The position numbers and the translations under genes were made by a program. Below, one piece after another: positions 15,633-26,413 of a stretch of DNA of 64,000 bases (its first letter is position 1; every line of letters begins with the position of its first letter). The DNA lies in the NCBI GenBank assembly GCA_030544235.1, contig CM060468.1, forward strand, positions 4,656,758 through 4,720,757. Direction: 5' to 3'. Source of the DNA: Lepturacanthus savala (lineage: Eukaryota; Chordata; Actinopteri; Scombriformes; Trichiuridae). Under the pieces are notes generated by a model, which did not search any database, was not told where the DNA came from, and was given only the letters and a program-made list of their open reading frames with translations.

Positions 15633-18600
15633 TTAATTATAGTTTTCTTTTATCTCAGCGGTAACGTTTTAGTAATGGCTTCCTATACATGACATGTTTC
15701 AACAGAATCTTGTGTCTGAAATGTCATTTAATTGGTGTTGTGTGATGTCTTTAAAAGTCATTGTTACATAGGTCACCCCATCAGGGGCCATGAGTGAATA
15801 AATGAATGTATTGGTCTCAGTGTGGATGACAGCCCAGTTCATGACATGGTTTTCATGTTTCCAGTTGTCAATTATGGCCAATTTTAGATTTTCCATAGTG
15901 TTTTCTTTTATGGATCTTATTTTTCCTATTCTCACATTCCTGATAAACTAATTGTTTGTCTTGAAAATCCAACAAACAAAACAAATGCATTCACACAACT
16001 GTGAATCCATAATGATGCAACGGTCGTATTTTCTGCACCTTTAAATGTGGATTGTCTGGTTAAAAAGTCGCTACTTCCTACTGTAGTCTTTGCTCAACTT
16101 TGCAGTACATCTGTGTTCGAGTATTATTCTACACTACTCGCAAGAAGTCAGGGAAATTGTAATTTCATGAGTGCCTTTCCCATTTGGTCTGATTTTTAAT
16201 GACACAAGTCCCTTTTGATATTACTAATAATGAATAGAAAGAAACACCATTTTCATTAGTTTTATATTTATTCCCCCAAAAATGTAAGAAATCCAGATTT
16301 TGTGAGTATTGTACTTGTAGGAGAATAACATGTTTAGAATCTGGATATGCATGGCATATCTCCATGTTGGGATACAGCCATTCTTCTTTTTCTCATGTTA
16401 ACTTATACTCTGGTATACCGTGCTTGACCTTTCCCTTTCAAACACTGGTTGTTGTAGAACAGCTGAATATTTGTGTAATTCCATACCATGGAAAATGCAA
16501 CTGCCAGCGCAAAGGTCTAGTTTGCATACATATGATTTCATAGCGGGCCAAACGTATACGTTTGTCATCAACAGTAATCGTATATGCATACATACTTGTA
16601 CCCATGTCGTCAGCGGCCCCCGATGATGTTTCCAAATGTCGGTGTGCAGATAAGTGTTGGTGCGTGAGTGTCGAGTGGGCAGCACTTCAAAGTCCCTGCA
16701 TCAGGCTGCATTTTTGTGCCCTCAAGTCATATCTGCGTGTTTGGGTATGGTAGGGGTTGCTTGCGTAAAGGTTGGCTGTACTTTTTTTTAATACATGAGC
16801 AATGATGCAGCTTGGTTTGCGAAATTTCAGGAAAAATCCCAAATTTACACAATTGGAAGGTTGTCTCTTAACAGGAAACTGCAGTTGGGGGAATATTGTA
16901 GCATAATCTTGGCTGAAACAACCAGAGTTAAAGGGTAAATGGTCCCAACATTTTTGAAATTCACATAGTCATAGAAATAGGTGCGTTATCATTTTTTGCA
17001 GATAAAAGCTGTTTCCAGACCAGCGGAGCAGAGCTGTAAGCTGCTCAGCTACAGCTATGCAGCTAATGGTATATTTTAGTTTCCCCACATCAAACTCCGC
17101 AAATGCACAATCCTGTAACTCCCAAACGCTGTGGTGGACGAGTTGTGACCTGCACATTCACTATGCTATGAGATGATAGCTGTAACATTACGACACATGA
17201 AGCAAATACAGTTCTGTCTCAGAACTTTCCGTTATTATCTCATAGCATGGTGAACTAAGTTTTGATATTATGCCATTAACGTTTGATCTACAATGGTATT
17301 AACGTTTAATTTGAAAATATGAAATTCATACAGCAGCTAATCATCTAGTATTTTAGGTGCTTAATGTTGAATATTTCCAAAATTCCCAAGCTTAACATCC
17401 CATGGTAAATTTCTGGAAATCAATTTGTCCACCCTTTTGCCACTATTAGCGCTCAAGTTCACCAGTTTCCACTTTGTATTTCAGTGAAGTTGCAATTTAA
17501 ATAGATCCAGCTCGTCCTTGCATCAAATCTCTCCTACACACTTAGGAGAGGAAAAAAAACCTGGGCTGGTATTCAGTTTTTTTTTTTTTTTAAAGAAGCG
17601 GAGGACGGAAATGAAAGTCAAAAGTAGGGGAGATGAAGCAGAGATTGTTCATGGTTCTTGACACTGTATTTGACATTGGTTAATCCCCTTTATCTGTACA
17701 TGTGGAGTTGGACTGCATCCCTCCTTTCTTGCAGTTCAGGGTCCCCACTGCTGTTTGTCTGTCTCCTCATGTGTTTCTCTCTCTGACATCAGTTCTCTCA
17801 TCTCTCCCTCTCCTTGATGTTCCTCCTTTTACTTTTCTTTTCTTCTCACTCTCAGGCATTCCTTATCAACTTTGACCTCCTTCTTCGGTCAGCGTTTGTC
17901 CTGTCTGTTCAGTAACATGTTTTAATATTGAATCACCACATCTCTTCATCCTGAACTTCCTATGCAGTAGAGGAAAAGAGGAAGGTAGTGACATGGCCAG
18001 TGATTGGCTATAGATGTGGAGACCGTTTAAAAAAAGACAATGTACTAGGAGCTGGTATTCACTTCACAGATCAGGCGTTTGAGACCAGGCAGCAATTTGG
18101 GCCTGGAGATTAATTCCTTGTTGACCAAATTTTGCTCAGCAAAACTGGAAAAAAATGTTTTCATTTACTTAAATTCAGACGATGACTACCGTATAACTTA
18201 CACTTTTTCAAAAGTAAGATTAGAACACTGTAGTTAAACGTCTTGCATGTGCATCCCCTGAGTTTTCCTTTGCAAAGTCTGAATTTCATTTTTTTTTTCA
18301 CTGCACCGGAATCACGGTGATGGACAATTAAGCAATATTACCCAAAAGGGTGCTTTAATGTCATTTGAACAGGATAATGATGCGGTCAGGAAGATGGATG
18401 TTTAAAAAAACTGTTTTTATAATGCATCCATGGTCAGGACTGATGTGCTTTTGGGGGGAAAAGGGGCAAAAAAAATGTGCAGTGTCAGTGGTCATTGATT
18501 TAAAATAAATAAATTAGCTGTTATTTATCAAAATATACAGCTGCACCCAGTGTTTAAAGGGGACCATGCGGTTAATTGGAACTATTATTTGGTAATTTAT

Positions 18601-19469
18601 GGGTTGTTTTTACAAGTCTGCATTTTAACAGCATGAGATAACCCCAACTCTGTAGCAAATAGAGTAGATCTGTGGATTCTTCACTTTGACTTTTTATGTC
18701 AACTTTGTTTCTTGCATCTCCTGGACATCTTTTTTTTTTATTTTTTTGGTAACTGGTAGTGTTCAGAGTCTTTATTTTGTGGGAATCGGTTGTTTTTACT
18801 GTGAGACCGTCATGAATATTGTATTTGATGTTGGCAGTAAGGCATTCTAAATGTGCTGAGGTTTTCAGGAAATACTCAAATGACTCCAGGGCCATTTATT
18901 GCAAAGATTGCTTCCTCTTGCTCGTTTTGATGACGCCCTTTACCAACATGGGGAAATCGATACGCTTCGCTAATTGATAGCCTCGGTGATACTGGCCAAA
19001 CATTTGATACAAGGATATATTGTCACATAGTGTATGGATTAAAATATGCACATACTGGGATCCCTGTCAGAATTTGTTGAACTTGTGGCAGCAGTGCTGG
19101 GACGGCTGCAAACTGTTATAGATAAAAGGCTCTATCAGTTACATCAGCTGTGTGTGTGAGTTTGGATTAGTGCAGCCGGTCAAACGCACGGATAGGTTGA
19201 TATCCAACTTCGATATTCACCAGCTGGAAGTGTGAGTCTTTCTGATGTCAGCAGCTCTATGTGGACAGCATCAAATATTCACAAAATCCACATCTCTACC
19301 TCTCTATCTCTCCCTCCAGCTGAAGTCGGAATCCAAAGATTTGCCTCTACGTCATGCATCAAAATCGCTTGACGCACACCTAGCCATTGATTAACCCTTA
19401 TTTAAGCTGACCTTCAGCACTTCGAATTTCTACAGACACGCACTGGACATCCCTGCTTTTAGGTTTTTG
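15633..19469. other. intergenic stretch without recognisable gene
   Basis: No gene or classifiable transposon was found. A 12-bp inverted repeat, ATGCTATGAGAT (17163-17174) and ATCTCATAGCAT (17237-17248), encloses a 62-base loop of unknown meaning. Several T tracts are present (about 17578-17591 and 18729-18747). Confidence 0.5.
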
Positions 19470-20070
19470 TAGGGCATGGTAGGGCATGGTAGGGCATGGT
19501 AGGGCATGGTAGGGCATGGTATACCGAATACCAGTGACATTGTTTGGAACAACTGCAAAACAGCCCCCCTCTCAAACAACCCGTACAGAACTGTGGTGAA
19601 CAACATGGACAGAGAAAACGTCACAGAAACAGAAGAACTTCTATCAAGAGAAGGAGCCGTGTCGGTTGTGGAAGTACTTTGTCTTTAATAAATCTGACGC
19701 TGATTAAACAAACTGTAAATGTTGTCGGGCTAAAAACAGGAGCAGTTTGTTTCACCACCTCTACCACAAACATGTCCCAGAATATGAAGAATGTATGAAA
19801 CTCAGCTCTACGTCCTCTTCCATGTCTGCAGGTAATGTTAACATTGGCACGGCAGCACGAAATGTGAGTCAGACATTTTCTAAGGGGACTGCTCATGACA
19901 ATAAACGCAATTCTAAGACAATTTACTGCAGTAATTTTCTAAATTCTTAGATATTGGGGTAAAGTCTCATGATGAATGGAAAAAAATACTGTAACACTAA
20001 AATATTGAAAAACACCATGATATCAATTTTTCATCATACCATACCGTCATACCTACCAGCTCTAGGACAT
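19470..20070 (+). pseudogene. hAT-like transposase remnant with BED zinc finger
   Basis: Reading the + strand from about 19673 gives WKYFVFNKSDAD, a stop codon, then TNCKCC, then SLFHHLYHKHVPEYEECMKL. This has the BED-type zinc-finger order: aromatic WKYF, a Cys-x2-Cys pair and a His-rich HHLYHKH. BED fingers are typical of hAT transposase N-termini and ZBED proteins. The copy is dead: an apparent 2-base loss just before WKYF shifts the frame, and a TAA lies between the WKYF block and the Cys pair. Reading continues open to a stop at 19950 through a Ser/Thr/Asn-rich linker. The DDE catalytic region is absent. The margins carry repeated GGTAT/ATACC-type sequence, but clean terminal inverted repeats were not resolved. 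Confidence 0.65.
19471..19520 (+). repeat. 10-bp minisatellite, five perfect units
   Basis: Five identical tandem copies of AGGGCATGGT. It sits at the left margin of the hAT-like remnant and appears to be an expansion of that element's subterminal sequence, since GGTAT-type motifs also occur at the right margin near 20040. Confidence 0.97.
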
Positions 20071-20999
20071 GAAATATTTTATTATGTAGTAATTTCGTAT
20101 TAGACAGTCTTTCTGACGAAGATCCTGAGAAGTGGATGTGAATTTTCCCGTATTACCGCTGACCAGATGTGAGTGAATTAACTTCACTTCCACTTTCTTT
20201 AGAAAAAGCTGTGACTCATATATGCTGCCCAACATCCTCAAGTAACCTGAAAGATGTGCGCGTGCCAGCGTGTCTATGAAGACGACCTTCAAAGTGCTTT
20301 TGGACACGTTAAACCTGATTGAATATAAATTTGTGTGTGTGTGCAATCCAGATGTGGCAGCAGTAGTTAAATTGCTGACATCTGTTTACTCTCATTATTT
20401 GTATTGGGAGTTTAATTAGACACCGGTGGGCTATCTAAAACATGAGTGCTTTTCCTTTTTCTCATCACATTTTCATTCTCTTTCCCGATCCCCCATGAAT
20501 CATCTCCTTCCGTCTTGTCACCTGATTGTTTGGCTCAGTGTTTCCCTATTGATGGCTAACGCTTGAAAAATTACCAACACAAGCTTTGTGTGAATGAATA
20601 TAAAGGACTCGTATGGTACGGGCACACAAATGTCAACTTAATGGCTGATGGCCACTGTGATTGCCATCTTTGTCCAGGACTATATCATGCTGTGTGATAA
20701 ATAGTCTCCATATTTATCTTCAAATGACTCCATGCGTCATCTCTGGTCTAAATCAATTCATATGGAAATGGTGGCTTGTCACTTTTCATGGGTTGTGGAC
20801 ACAAGACAGCGTGTGTTGGTAGCGCTGCCACGAACAGCTAATTTTCTAATGATTAAATATGATTGATTTTTCAATTAGCTGACTAAAGGACTCATTTTTA
20901 TAATAATGAAGTCGTGTGTTGTGGTGTGCAGTCCTTCCATAGGAGGAATTCAGTCAGGCTATTTTGCCTACAGCAGCTCTAACTAGTGACCCTGTGTCC
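20071..20999. other. repeat-poor noncoding stretch
   Basis: No gene. The part at 20580-20900 has a dense set of homeodomain-like ATTA/TAAT cores. It includes a 9-bp inverted repeat, CAGCTAATT (20835-20843) and AATTAGCTG (20873-20881). It may be a conserved noncoding element; this is inference from texture only. Confidence 0.25.
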
Positions 21000-21006
21000 C
21001 AGAAGT

Positions 21007-21177
21007 TTTTCTGCTTCTGGTGAGGAAAGTAGACGTGTTTCATGCTGACAGTTTATTTCTTTGCTAAGAGGTCAGCCTGCATCTCGACAAGTCTAGGTGG
21101 AGAAAGACGAAGATGACAGTTTTAGCAAGACGTTTTATAGTTGACGACTGACTTCTTTCCTCACCAGAAGCAGAAAA
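21007..21177. repeat. fold-back element, 23-bp perfect inverted repeat
   Basis: The left arm at 21007-21029 is perfectly complementary to the right arm at 21155-21177, with 125 bases between them. The arm core is CTGCTTCTGGTGAGGAAAG. An inverted repeat this long is very unlikely by chance. It may be a small fold-back transposon or a hairpin-forming transcript; no target duplication was found. Confidence 0.8.
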
Positions 21178-21272
21178 CTCCCACACCACCATGATAACTG
21201 GTGACTTTTCACAGAACCCGTGTGTAGTGGTTGTAGTGACAGCAGCTGTTGAAAAGCCTTAAATGATTTTAA

Positions 21273-21461
21273 TCAGTGATTCATCTTCTATACCTGCTTA
21301 TTCCTTTGCAGGGGTCTACTGAAGCTAATCCCAGTGCATTACAGGCGAGAAGCTGGTGGTTGAATTTAGAGTCTCCAATTAGGTCCCAGACCAAGGTCAT
21401 GAACCTGCAGCCTTCTTGCTGTGAGGCAACAGTGCTAACCACTGCACCACAGTGTCACCCC
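21273..21461 (-). mobile_element. tRNA-derived SINE (DANA/V-SINE type), internally deleted
   Basis: Matches the same family as the full copy at 57427-57788, in reverse orientation. It keeps the tRNA-like 5' part (minus strand, GGTTAGCACTGTTGCCTCAC type) and the 3' end, but lacks the central domain with the TTTGCATGTTCTC block. It is flanked by a perfect 13-bp target-site duplication, TAAATGATTTTAA, at 21260-21272 and 21462-21474. Either the deletion came after insertion, or a deleted master copy moved. Confidence 0.88.
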
Positions 21462-21474
21462 TAAATGATTTTAA

Positions 21475-23190
21475 ATGATCATAACTTTATTGCAGTTTAT
21501 CTATGTTTGTCTGGATTTTTCTTTGTGTTTTTAAAAAGGCTACCGTCGCTACAAGAGAACAATCAGGCTGAAAGTCACCAGTTAACATGGTCACTCTATG
21601 TAGCCTGTTTAACATCCACACATTCATTGTACTTAAGAGCTCACCGTTTCATTAATAATTTTATATATTTAGGTTCTATTTTCTCTTTCTATGGGCGCAT
21701 CGTCGTCAACTCGCGGTTTTCCTCTTTAGGTTCTCATGCGTCGTGGTTGTGTTCCTCTGAAAGGAAAGAGAGCTTTGACAGTTTTGACAAGAGTGTATAT
21801 ACCACTCACTTTTGATCTAACGTTAATTCTTGGACATAAGTTGCAGAACTCACCTGCCTCTATTGCTTTCCCTCTATTGCAGCACAAAAAGTGATGTGGA
21901 GGTGATACAATGAATGTAGTAAAAATGAATGTACAACTAAATATTATTGCTGTCAACTAATATATACGGTTGATTATATTGACTAATCGTGGCAGCACTA
22001 GTTGAAAGTAGTAAATTTTTTGTTCACTCAAGCTGTTTACTCATCCTGGTGTAGTTAGTTACATTGTTTTAATTTTACATGTCCTTTTATCTCCACACTT
22101 TCCACTGTATCTACTTTTGAAATTGAAACGGACCCGTCTGTATTTTACACAAGTAGTTAAATGTTGAAATGCCGTAGAGGGCTGGTGTTTGTCATAGGGA
22201 GAAAGGGGGAGCCTGACTCCCTGTTCTGTTCTTTCCCTGGAAGGAGGATGTGGAGTCCTTTCCTAAGAAACTATAGGGGATTGTGAAACACAGTGGGTAA
22301 TAGGGGGGAAAACAAGGACAGGCGTCTGTGCAGCAGGTTTGGAGCAGTGGAGGTAAGCTTCTCGACACAGTTCTGTCTGTTTTCCATTGAACCTCAGCAT
22401 GTACAGGTTTTATTTTCTTAAGACTCAAAAGATGAATTACATGTTTATTTGGTTGGTATTTGCTTAGAAGAGGGAGTGCATACTGCAACAACATAGTCAG
22501 ATAAAGTTTTATCAAATCCTCAGTCTGTGTTTCAGTAATTCTAGTGCCAAGAAATGTAGGTTTATATGCATTCATGTGTACAGCACACATGACTGAACAT
22601 GTTTCTGAAAGAGGGAATAGTTGGCATAAATGTCTGCAATAAAACAAGCTTGTTTACGGTGAGGACCAGATTTATGAATAAGTGTTTGCTGCGTATTTAC
22701 TGAACTTTGACGGCACTATTTTAGAGATCTATCTGGATTTCAGCGACCTCCCTTTTTAGATGTTTTTTGCTCACACTTTTACTGTATCTTGTGACAAAAA
22801 ACACAACGGACTCAATTTTTCCGTAGTCCACACTCGAGTTTGGCCACAAAAAAGGGGAAATGGTTTTCTTGAGGAATGCTCGAAATAAAAAAAAAAAGTT
22901 CATCCTTCATTTCTCCTTCCCTGTCATTTCCTCTTCTTTCTGCGGCTCTTGGCGGGAAGCCTGTGCTGATGTTGATGCCATGTTTCTCCTTCTGTCAGTC
23001 AGCATCATAGTTTGATGTATGTGTGTCAATGAAACATCTTTTTTTGTGAATGAAGTATAAGCAAAGTGAGTGCCATCAAAACATTCATCAGTTTATCATA
23101 TTACAAGTTTCCATGGCAAAATTCATATTTTGAACTTTTCTTTCAACCTGTATTGAAGTTGAAGTTAAACTGGAATAAGATTGATATCGG
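21475..23190. other. noncoding stretch without recognisable gene
   Basis: No exon is recognised. The minus-strand ORF at 22192-22647 (151 codons) is the longest here, but it lacks any recognisable domain or splice context and is probably fortuitous. Confidence 0.45.
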
Positions 23191-23478
23191 AGCCGCAATG
23201 ATTATTCGATTAATCGATTAGTTGCCAACTTTAATGTTAATTGGCAATTATTTTGATAATTGATTTAAGTCCCTTAAATGATTTAAGAAGAAAATTCTCT
23301 CTTTCCAGCCTCTTAAATCTGATTGTCGTCTCGTTTCTTTAGTCTTATATAGTAGTAAACTGATCATCTTAATAATAATAATCTTGGATATTACTCCCTT
23401 CAATGGATCAATCAACTCCTTAATTGTTTCAATAATTTATAGATTAATCAACTATTAATGAGCCATTAGTTGCAGCAC
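23191..23478. repeat. AT-rich interspersed repeat with inverted ends, copy 1
   Basis: Starts GCCGCAATGATTATTCGATT and ends ATTAGTTGCAGCAC, so the ends are imperfect inverted copies. The interior has the ATTCTCTCTTTCCAGC...TTCTTTAG...TAGTAAACTGA order. I know this from a very common percomorph repeat rich in ATTAATCGATTA. A second, shorter copy follows at 23516-23704. Confidence 0.65.
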
Positions 23479-23515
23479 TAATACGAATATTTAGTATATC
23501 AAGTAATTGTTTTTA

Positions 23516-23704
23516 GAGCTGCAATGATTGATTAGTTGCCAACGATTACAATAATCACCAACTATTTTGATAATTAACTGATTTTAGTCGCTTTCTTTAT
23601 TCTATAATAGTGAACTGATGATCTTTGTGTTGTGTCCTGTTTGTCTGGACAAAAAGACATTTTAGACTTTGGGAAACAATTTTAGAATAGTTGTTAGTTG
23701 CAGC
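23516..23704. repeat. AT-rich interspersed repeat with inverted ends, copy 2
   Basis: Starts GAGCTGCAATGATTGATTAG and ends AGTTGTTAGTTGCAGC. It is the same family as 23191-23478 and shares the TTGCCAACNNTTANAATNA and TATTTTGATAATT blocks. It ends about 140 bp upstream of the splice acceptor of the spsb4 start-codon exon. Confidence 0.65.
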
Positions 23705-23845
23705 CATAATTGACATAATTTCTTTGTACTTTGTATGTAGTGGACAAATATTTCATTTTGTGATATAATTAATAAGCTTTTGTGACTGATGTTCCACTTT
23801 CAGCCTGTGTGCTTCCTACATATGTTGTTTCTTTCTATGTTCCAG

Positions 23846-24027
23846 GAGAGTCGTCATTCCACCAGGTAGAAGAGTGTGTGTGTGTCCCACGGCGTCTTTC
23901 CACCCAGGACCCACCGTGCTGCTGTTGCGCTCATGAGGTAACGTCAGGACGGAGTGCCCCCTCATTACCACCCTCGGCCTGTCCATTTCCCTCCCCTCCG
24001 CCCTTCCTCCCTCGGACCCACCCAGCC
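23846..24027 (+). other. spsb4: spsb4 5' UTR portion of the start-codon exon
   Basis: A polypyrimidine-rich acceptor, TTTCTTTCTATGTTCCAG, ends at 23845. The next 182 bases lead into the spsb4 ATG without a conflicting splice signal. The segment is C-rich near the ATG and carries a minimal upstream ORF, ATG-AGG-TAA, at 23933-23941. The main frame is also open upstream, but no in-frame ATG lies between the acceptor and 24028, so the start is set at 24028. Confidence 0.6.
23933..23941 (+). promoter_or_regulatory. minimal upstream ORF (Met-Arg-stop) in the spsb4 leader
   Basis: ATGAGGTAA lies 86 bases upstream of the spsb4 start, out of frame with it. If the leader is spliced as proposed, a scanning ribosome would meet this two-codon ORF first. 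Its initiation context is weak to moderate (CGCTCATGA). Function is inferred, not shown. GAG/GTAACG at the same place also resembles a splice donor. Confidence 0.35.
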
Positions 24028-24736
24028 ATGGGTCAGAAGATCTCCGGCAGCATCAAGTCAGTGGACGTGCGCGGGGAGCCCTCGTACCGGCCCGTGCGCC
24101 GCGAGCTCCGCGGTCCGGATTTCTGCCGGCCCCCCCGGCTGGACCTGCTGCTGGACATGCCGTCGGCCACCGCCGAGACCCAGCTGCGGCACGCCTGGAA
24201 CCCCGACGACCGGTCCCTCAACGTGTTTGTGAAGGAGGACGACAAGCTGACGTTCCACCGGCACCCCGTGGCGCAGAGCACGGACTGTATCCGCGGCAGG
24301 GTGGGCTACACCCGGGGCCTCCACGTGTGGAAGATCCACTGGCCGTCCAGGCAGAGAGGCACCCACGCTGTGGTGGGCGTGGCCACCGCCGAAGCAGCGT
24401 TACACTCAGTGGGCTACACGGCCCTGGTGGGGTCAGACTCGGAGTCCTGGGGCTGGGACCTGGGTCGGAACAGACTATACCACGATGGGAAGAACCGACC
24501 CGTGTCCACGTCGGCGCCCACATACCCGTGTTTCCTGGAGCCGGACGAGTCGTTCGTGCTTCCAGACTCTCTGACGGTCATTCTGGACATGGACGAGGGC
24601 ACGCTGAGCTTCATGGTGGACGGACAGTATCTGGGAGTAGCTTTCAGAGGCTTAAAGGGCAAGAGACTGTATCCCATCGTCAGCGCCGTGTGGGGGCACT
24701 GTGAAGTTTCTATTCGCTACGTCAATGGGCTTGATC
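24028..24736 (+). CDS. spsb4: spsb4, first coding exon: SPRY domain
   Basis: Encodes residues 1-236 plus one base of codon 237 of a SPRY-domain, SOCS-box protein. The family acts as the substrate receptor of Elongin B/C-Cullin-5 ubiquitin ligases in the cytoplasm. It recognises Asn-rich DINNN-type motifs; SPSB1, 2 and 4 target inducible nitric oxide synthase and Par-4. The ATG has a good context (GCCATGG). Visible family blocks are MGQK at 1-4, LRHAWNPDDRSLNVFVK at 53-69, HRHPVAQSTD at 77-86, RQRGTHAVVGVAT at 108-120, ESWGWDLGRNRLYHDGKN at 139-156, and LYPIVSAVWGHCEV at 214-227. The ligand-pocket residues Arg78, Thr112, Tyr130 and Val221-Trp222-Gly223 are all retained. SPSB4 rather than SPSB1 is supported by ISGS, LRHAWNP, TALVGSD and MDEGTLSF, plus the C-terminus in the next exon. 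The total is 278 residues, about five more than I recall for mammals; four extra lie in the loop near 159-165. The donor is GATC/GTAAGT. Confidence 0.95.
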
Positions 24737-26388
24737 GTAAGTAACAAACACACACAGCTGAAAACCTATTCAGTGACAGAATAATATTTAACATGTGACA
24801 GTACATGAATTGTAGGGCTGATCCAGTTACTGTATTTTCAGAATTGATCATTCAAGGCCAAAAAAATAACTATTTTGATTGATGCTTCGCATGATCAGTA
24901 TTAAGGCTGCGCGATGATTCTCCAAAAAATGTATGATTACTACACGTACATCAATCTATAGCGAAAACCAAGCAATTGATTCCACCTCTTTTTTTTAATT
25001 ATTATTTTTAACACAACTCTGTCTGAGAGTTCAACAGCCATGCAGACATATCAATAGGGGTACATTGGGGGCAGCTGTTTAGCGAAAGTCAAGCAGGAAC
25101 AACAGCACTGACCTGAGGTGACGCATGTTACCATGACTACCGCAAACAATACTGGTGCCAAGCACAACTCAGACCTCAAGTTAAGTTAAAATTGTTCCAG
25201 ACACCCGACTTCTTTATCTATGTCGCATGCATACTTTTAATGGGGAAAAAAAAATCACTGATTTATTGATTGATTACCATGGCAACGTTTGAGCCTTCTG
25301 AGCTTTGATTCTTTCTGGGTCAGCCACTTAATTAATTGTGTAAATTGTATAGTTGATTTTTCATTCTTTTCATCTTGTATGGCTGCCTGGGGCAAAACGT
25401 TAGTAGAAATTGAACTTTCTGTAATTTCTGTCAACTTTTCACACATTTAGTACAACAGCTTCCAGAGTGAAAGTTATATTTTTACATATTTTAATTGTAT
25501 AGTATTAGTAATAGTATTATTATTAGTTATATAGTGCAAGTATTAGTAATACTAATTTAAAAAACAAACAAGTACAAATAAATGTACTATTGATACACTT
25601 TTTAGCATAAAACTCCTCATTACTACAACCAGTAATCACCTGTCTCAAGTTTTCTAAGTGAACTTGATTACAATAAATTCTAATAATTCTATTTCTAACT
25701 ATAATTTATATTAAAGTCTCAATAACTGTTGTGTCTGTAAGTGCAGTATTTTCCTCCGGCTTCTTCAGGCAGAGCCCATATTGCTATTACCTGTATTGGC
25801 ACATACCAGCAGGGAAATAACTTTAAAAGTACTTTAGAGTGGTTCCAGATAGGTTTATTCATTCTTCATGCAATGTGTAATAATTCTCAGGAGATTTTGA
25901 CACCATGACGACTCTGGAGCCCAGATAGCTGCCGTTGTAATGAATCTTAACAAAGGGGGGTTGAATTCTTTTCCATGAAAGTTTGATGTTATTTGGACAC
26001 AAAATTCTGCATTTTCACATAATTGTGGACCTTATATTATTTATAAAAGCCATCACAGCTTACAGCTTTTTCACAATAACCTCAGACATTTGGTGTGGGT
26101 GCATGCTGAGCTCTGTACTCTGACACATAGGGACATAGAGGCTGCAGCAGTTCCCAGTCTTTCTGCACTAGCTCCATTCAGCTGCTTGAAGCGGAGAAAG
26201 TATGCATGGTTTTGTCGTGATTATGTACAATTTTAAATTTCAGCCATCATGTAGCAGCACCGCTGTTGAAATGGAGACAGTAAAGTGTCTATTTACCCTA
26301 TAATTTTCCAAAAGAGATGAAGTCTAGTGCAAGGTTTATTACTGCTGTTTGCATTTGAGTCACTGCATAAATGTACAGAGATGGATGT

Positions 26389-26413
26389 GGTGTGTGTGTG
26401 TGTGTGTGTGTGT
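26389..26413 (+). repeat. (TG)n microsatellite
   Basis: Uninterrupted TG run of about 12 units inside the spsb4 intron. Confidence 0.93.

Noticed and set aside
22192..22647. 151-codon minus-strand ORF
   Set aside because: No recognisable motif and no splice or promoter context; kept only as a fortuitous ORF.
23782..24027. N-terminally extended SPSB4 starting at the in-frame ATG at 23782
   Set aside because: A good splice acceptor (ends 23845) lies between, the family starts MGQK, and the ATG at 24028 has the better context.
24033..24704. Several ORFs of 80-125 codons on both strands within the spsb4 exon
   Set aside because: These are shadows of the GC-rich SPRY coding sequence in other frames.
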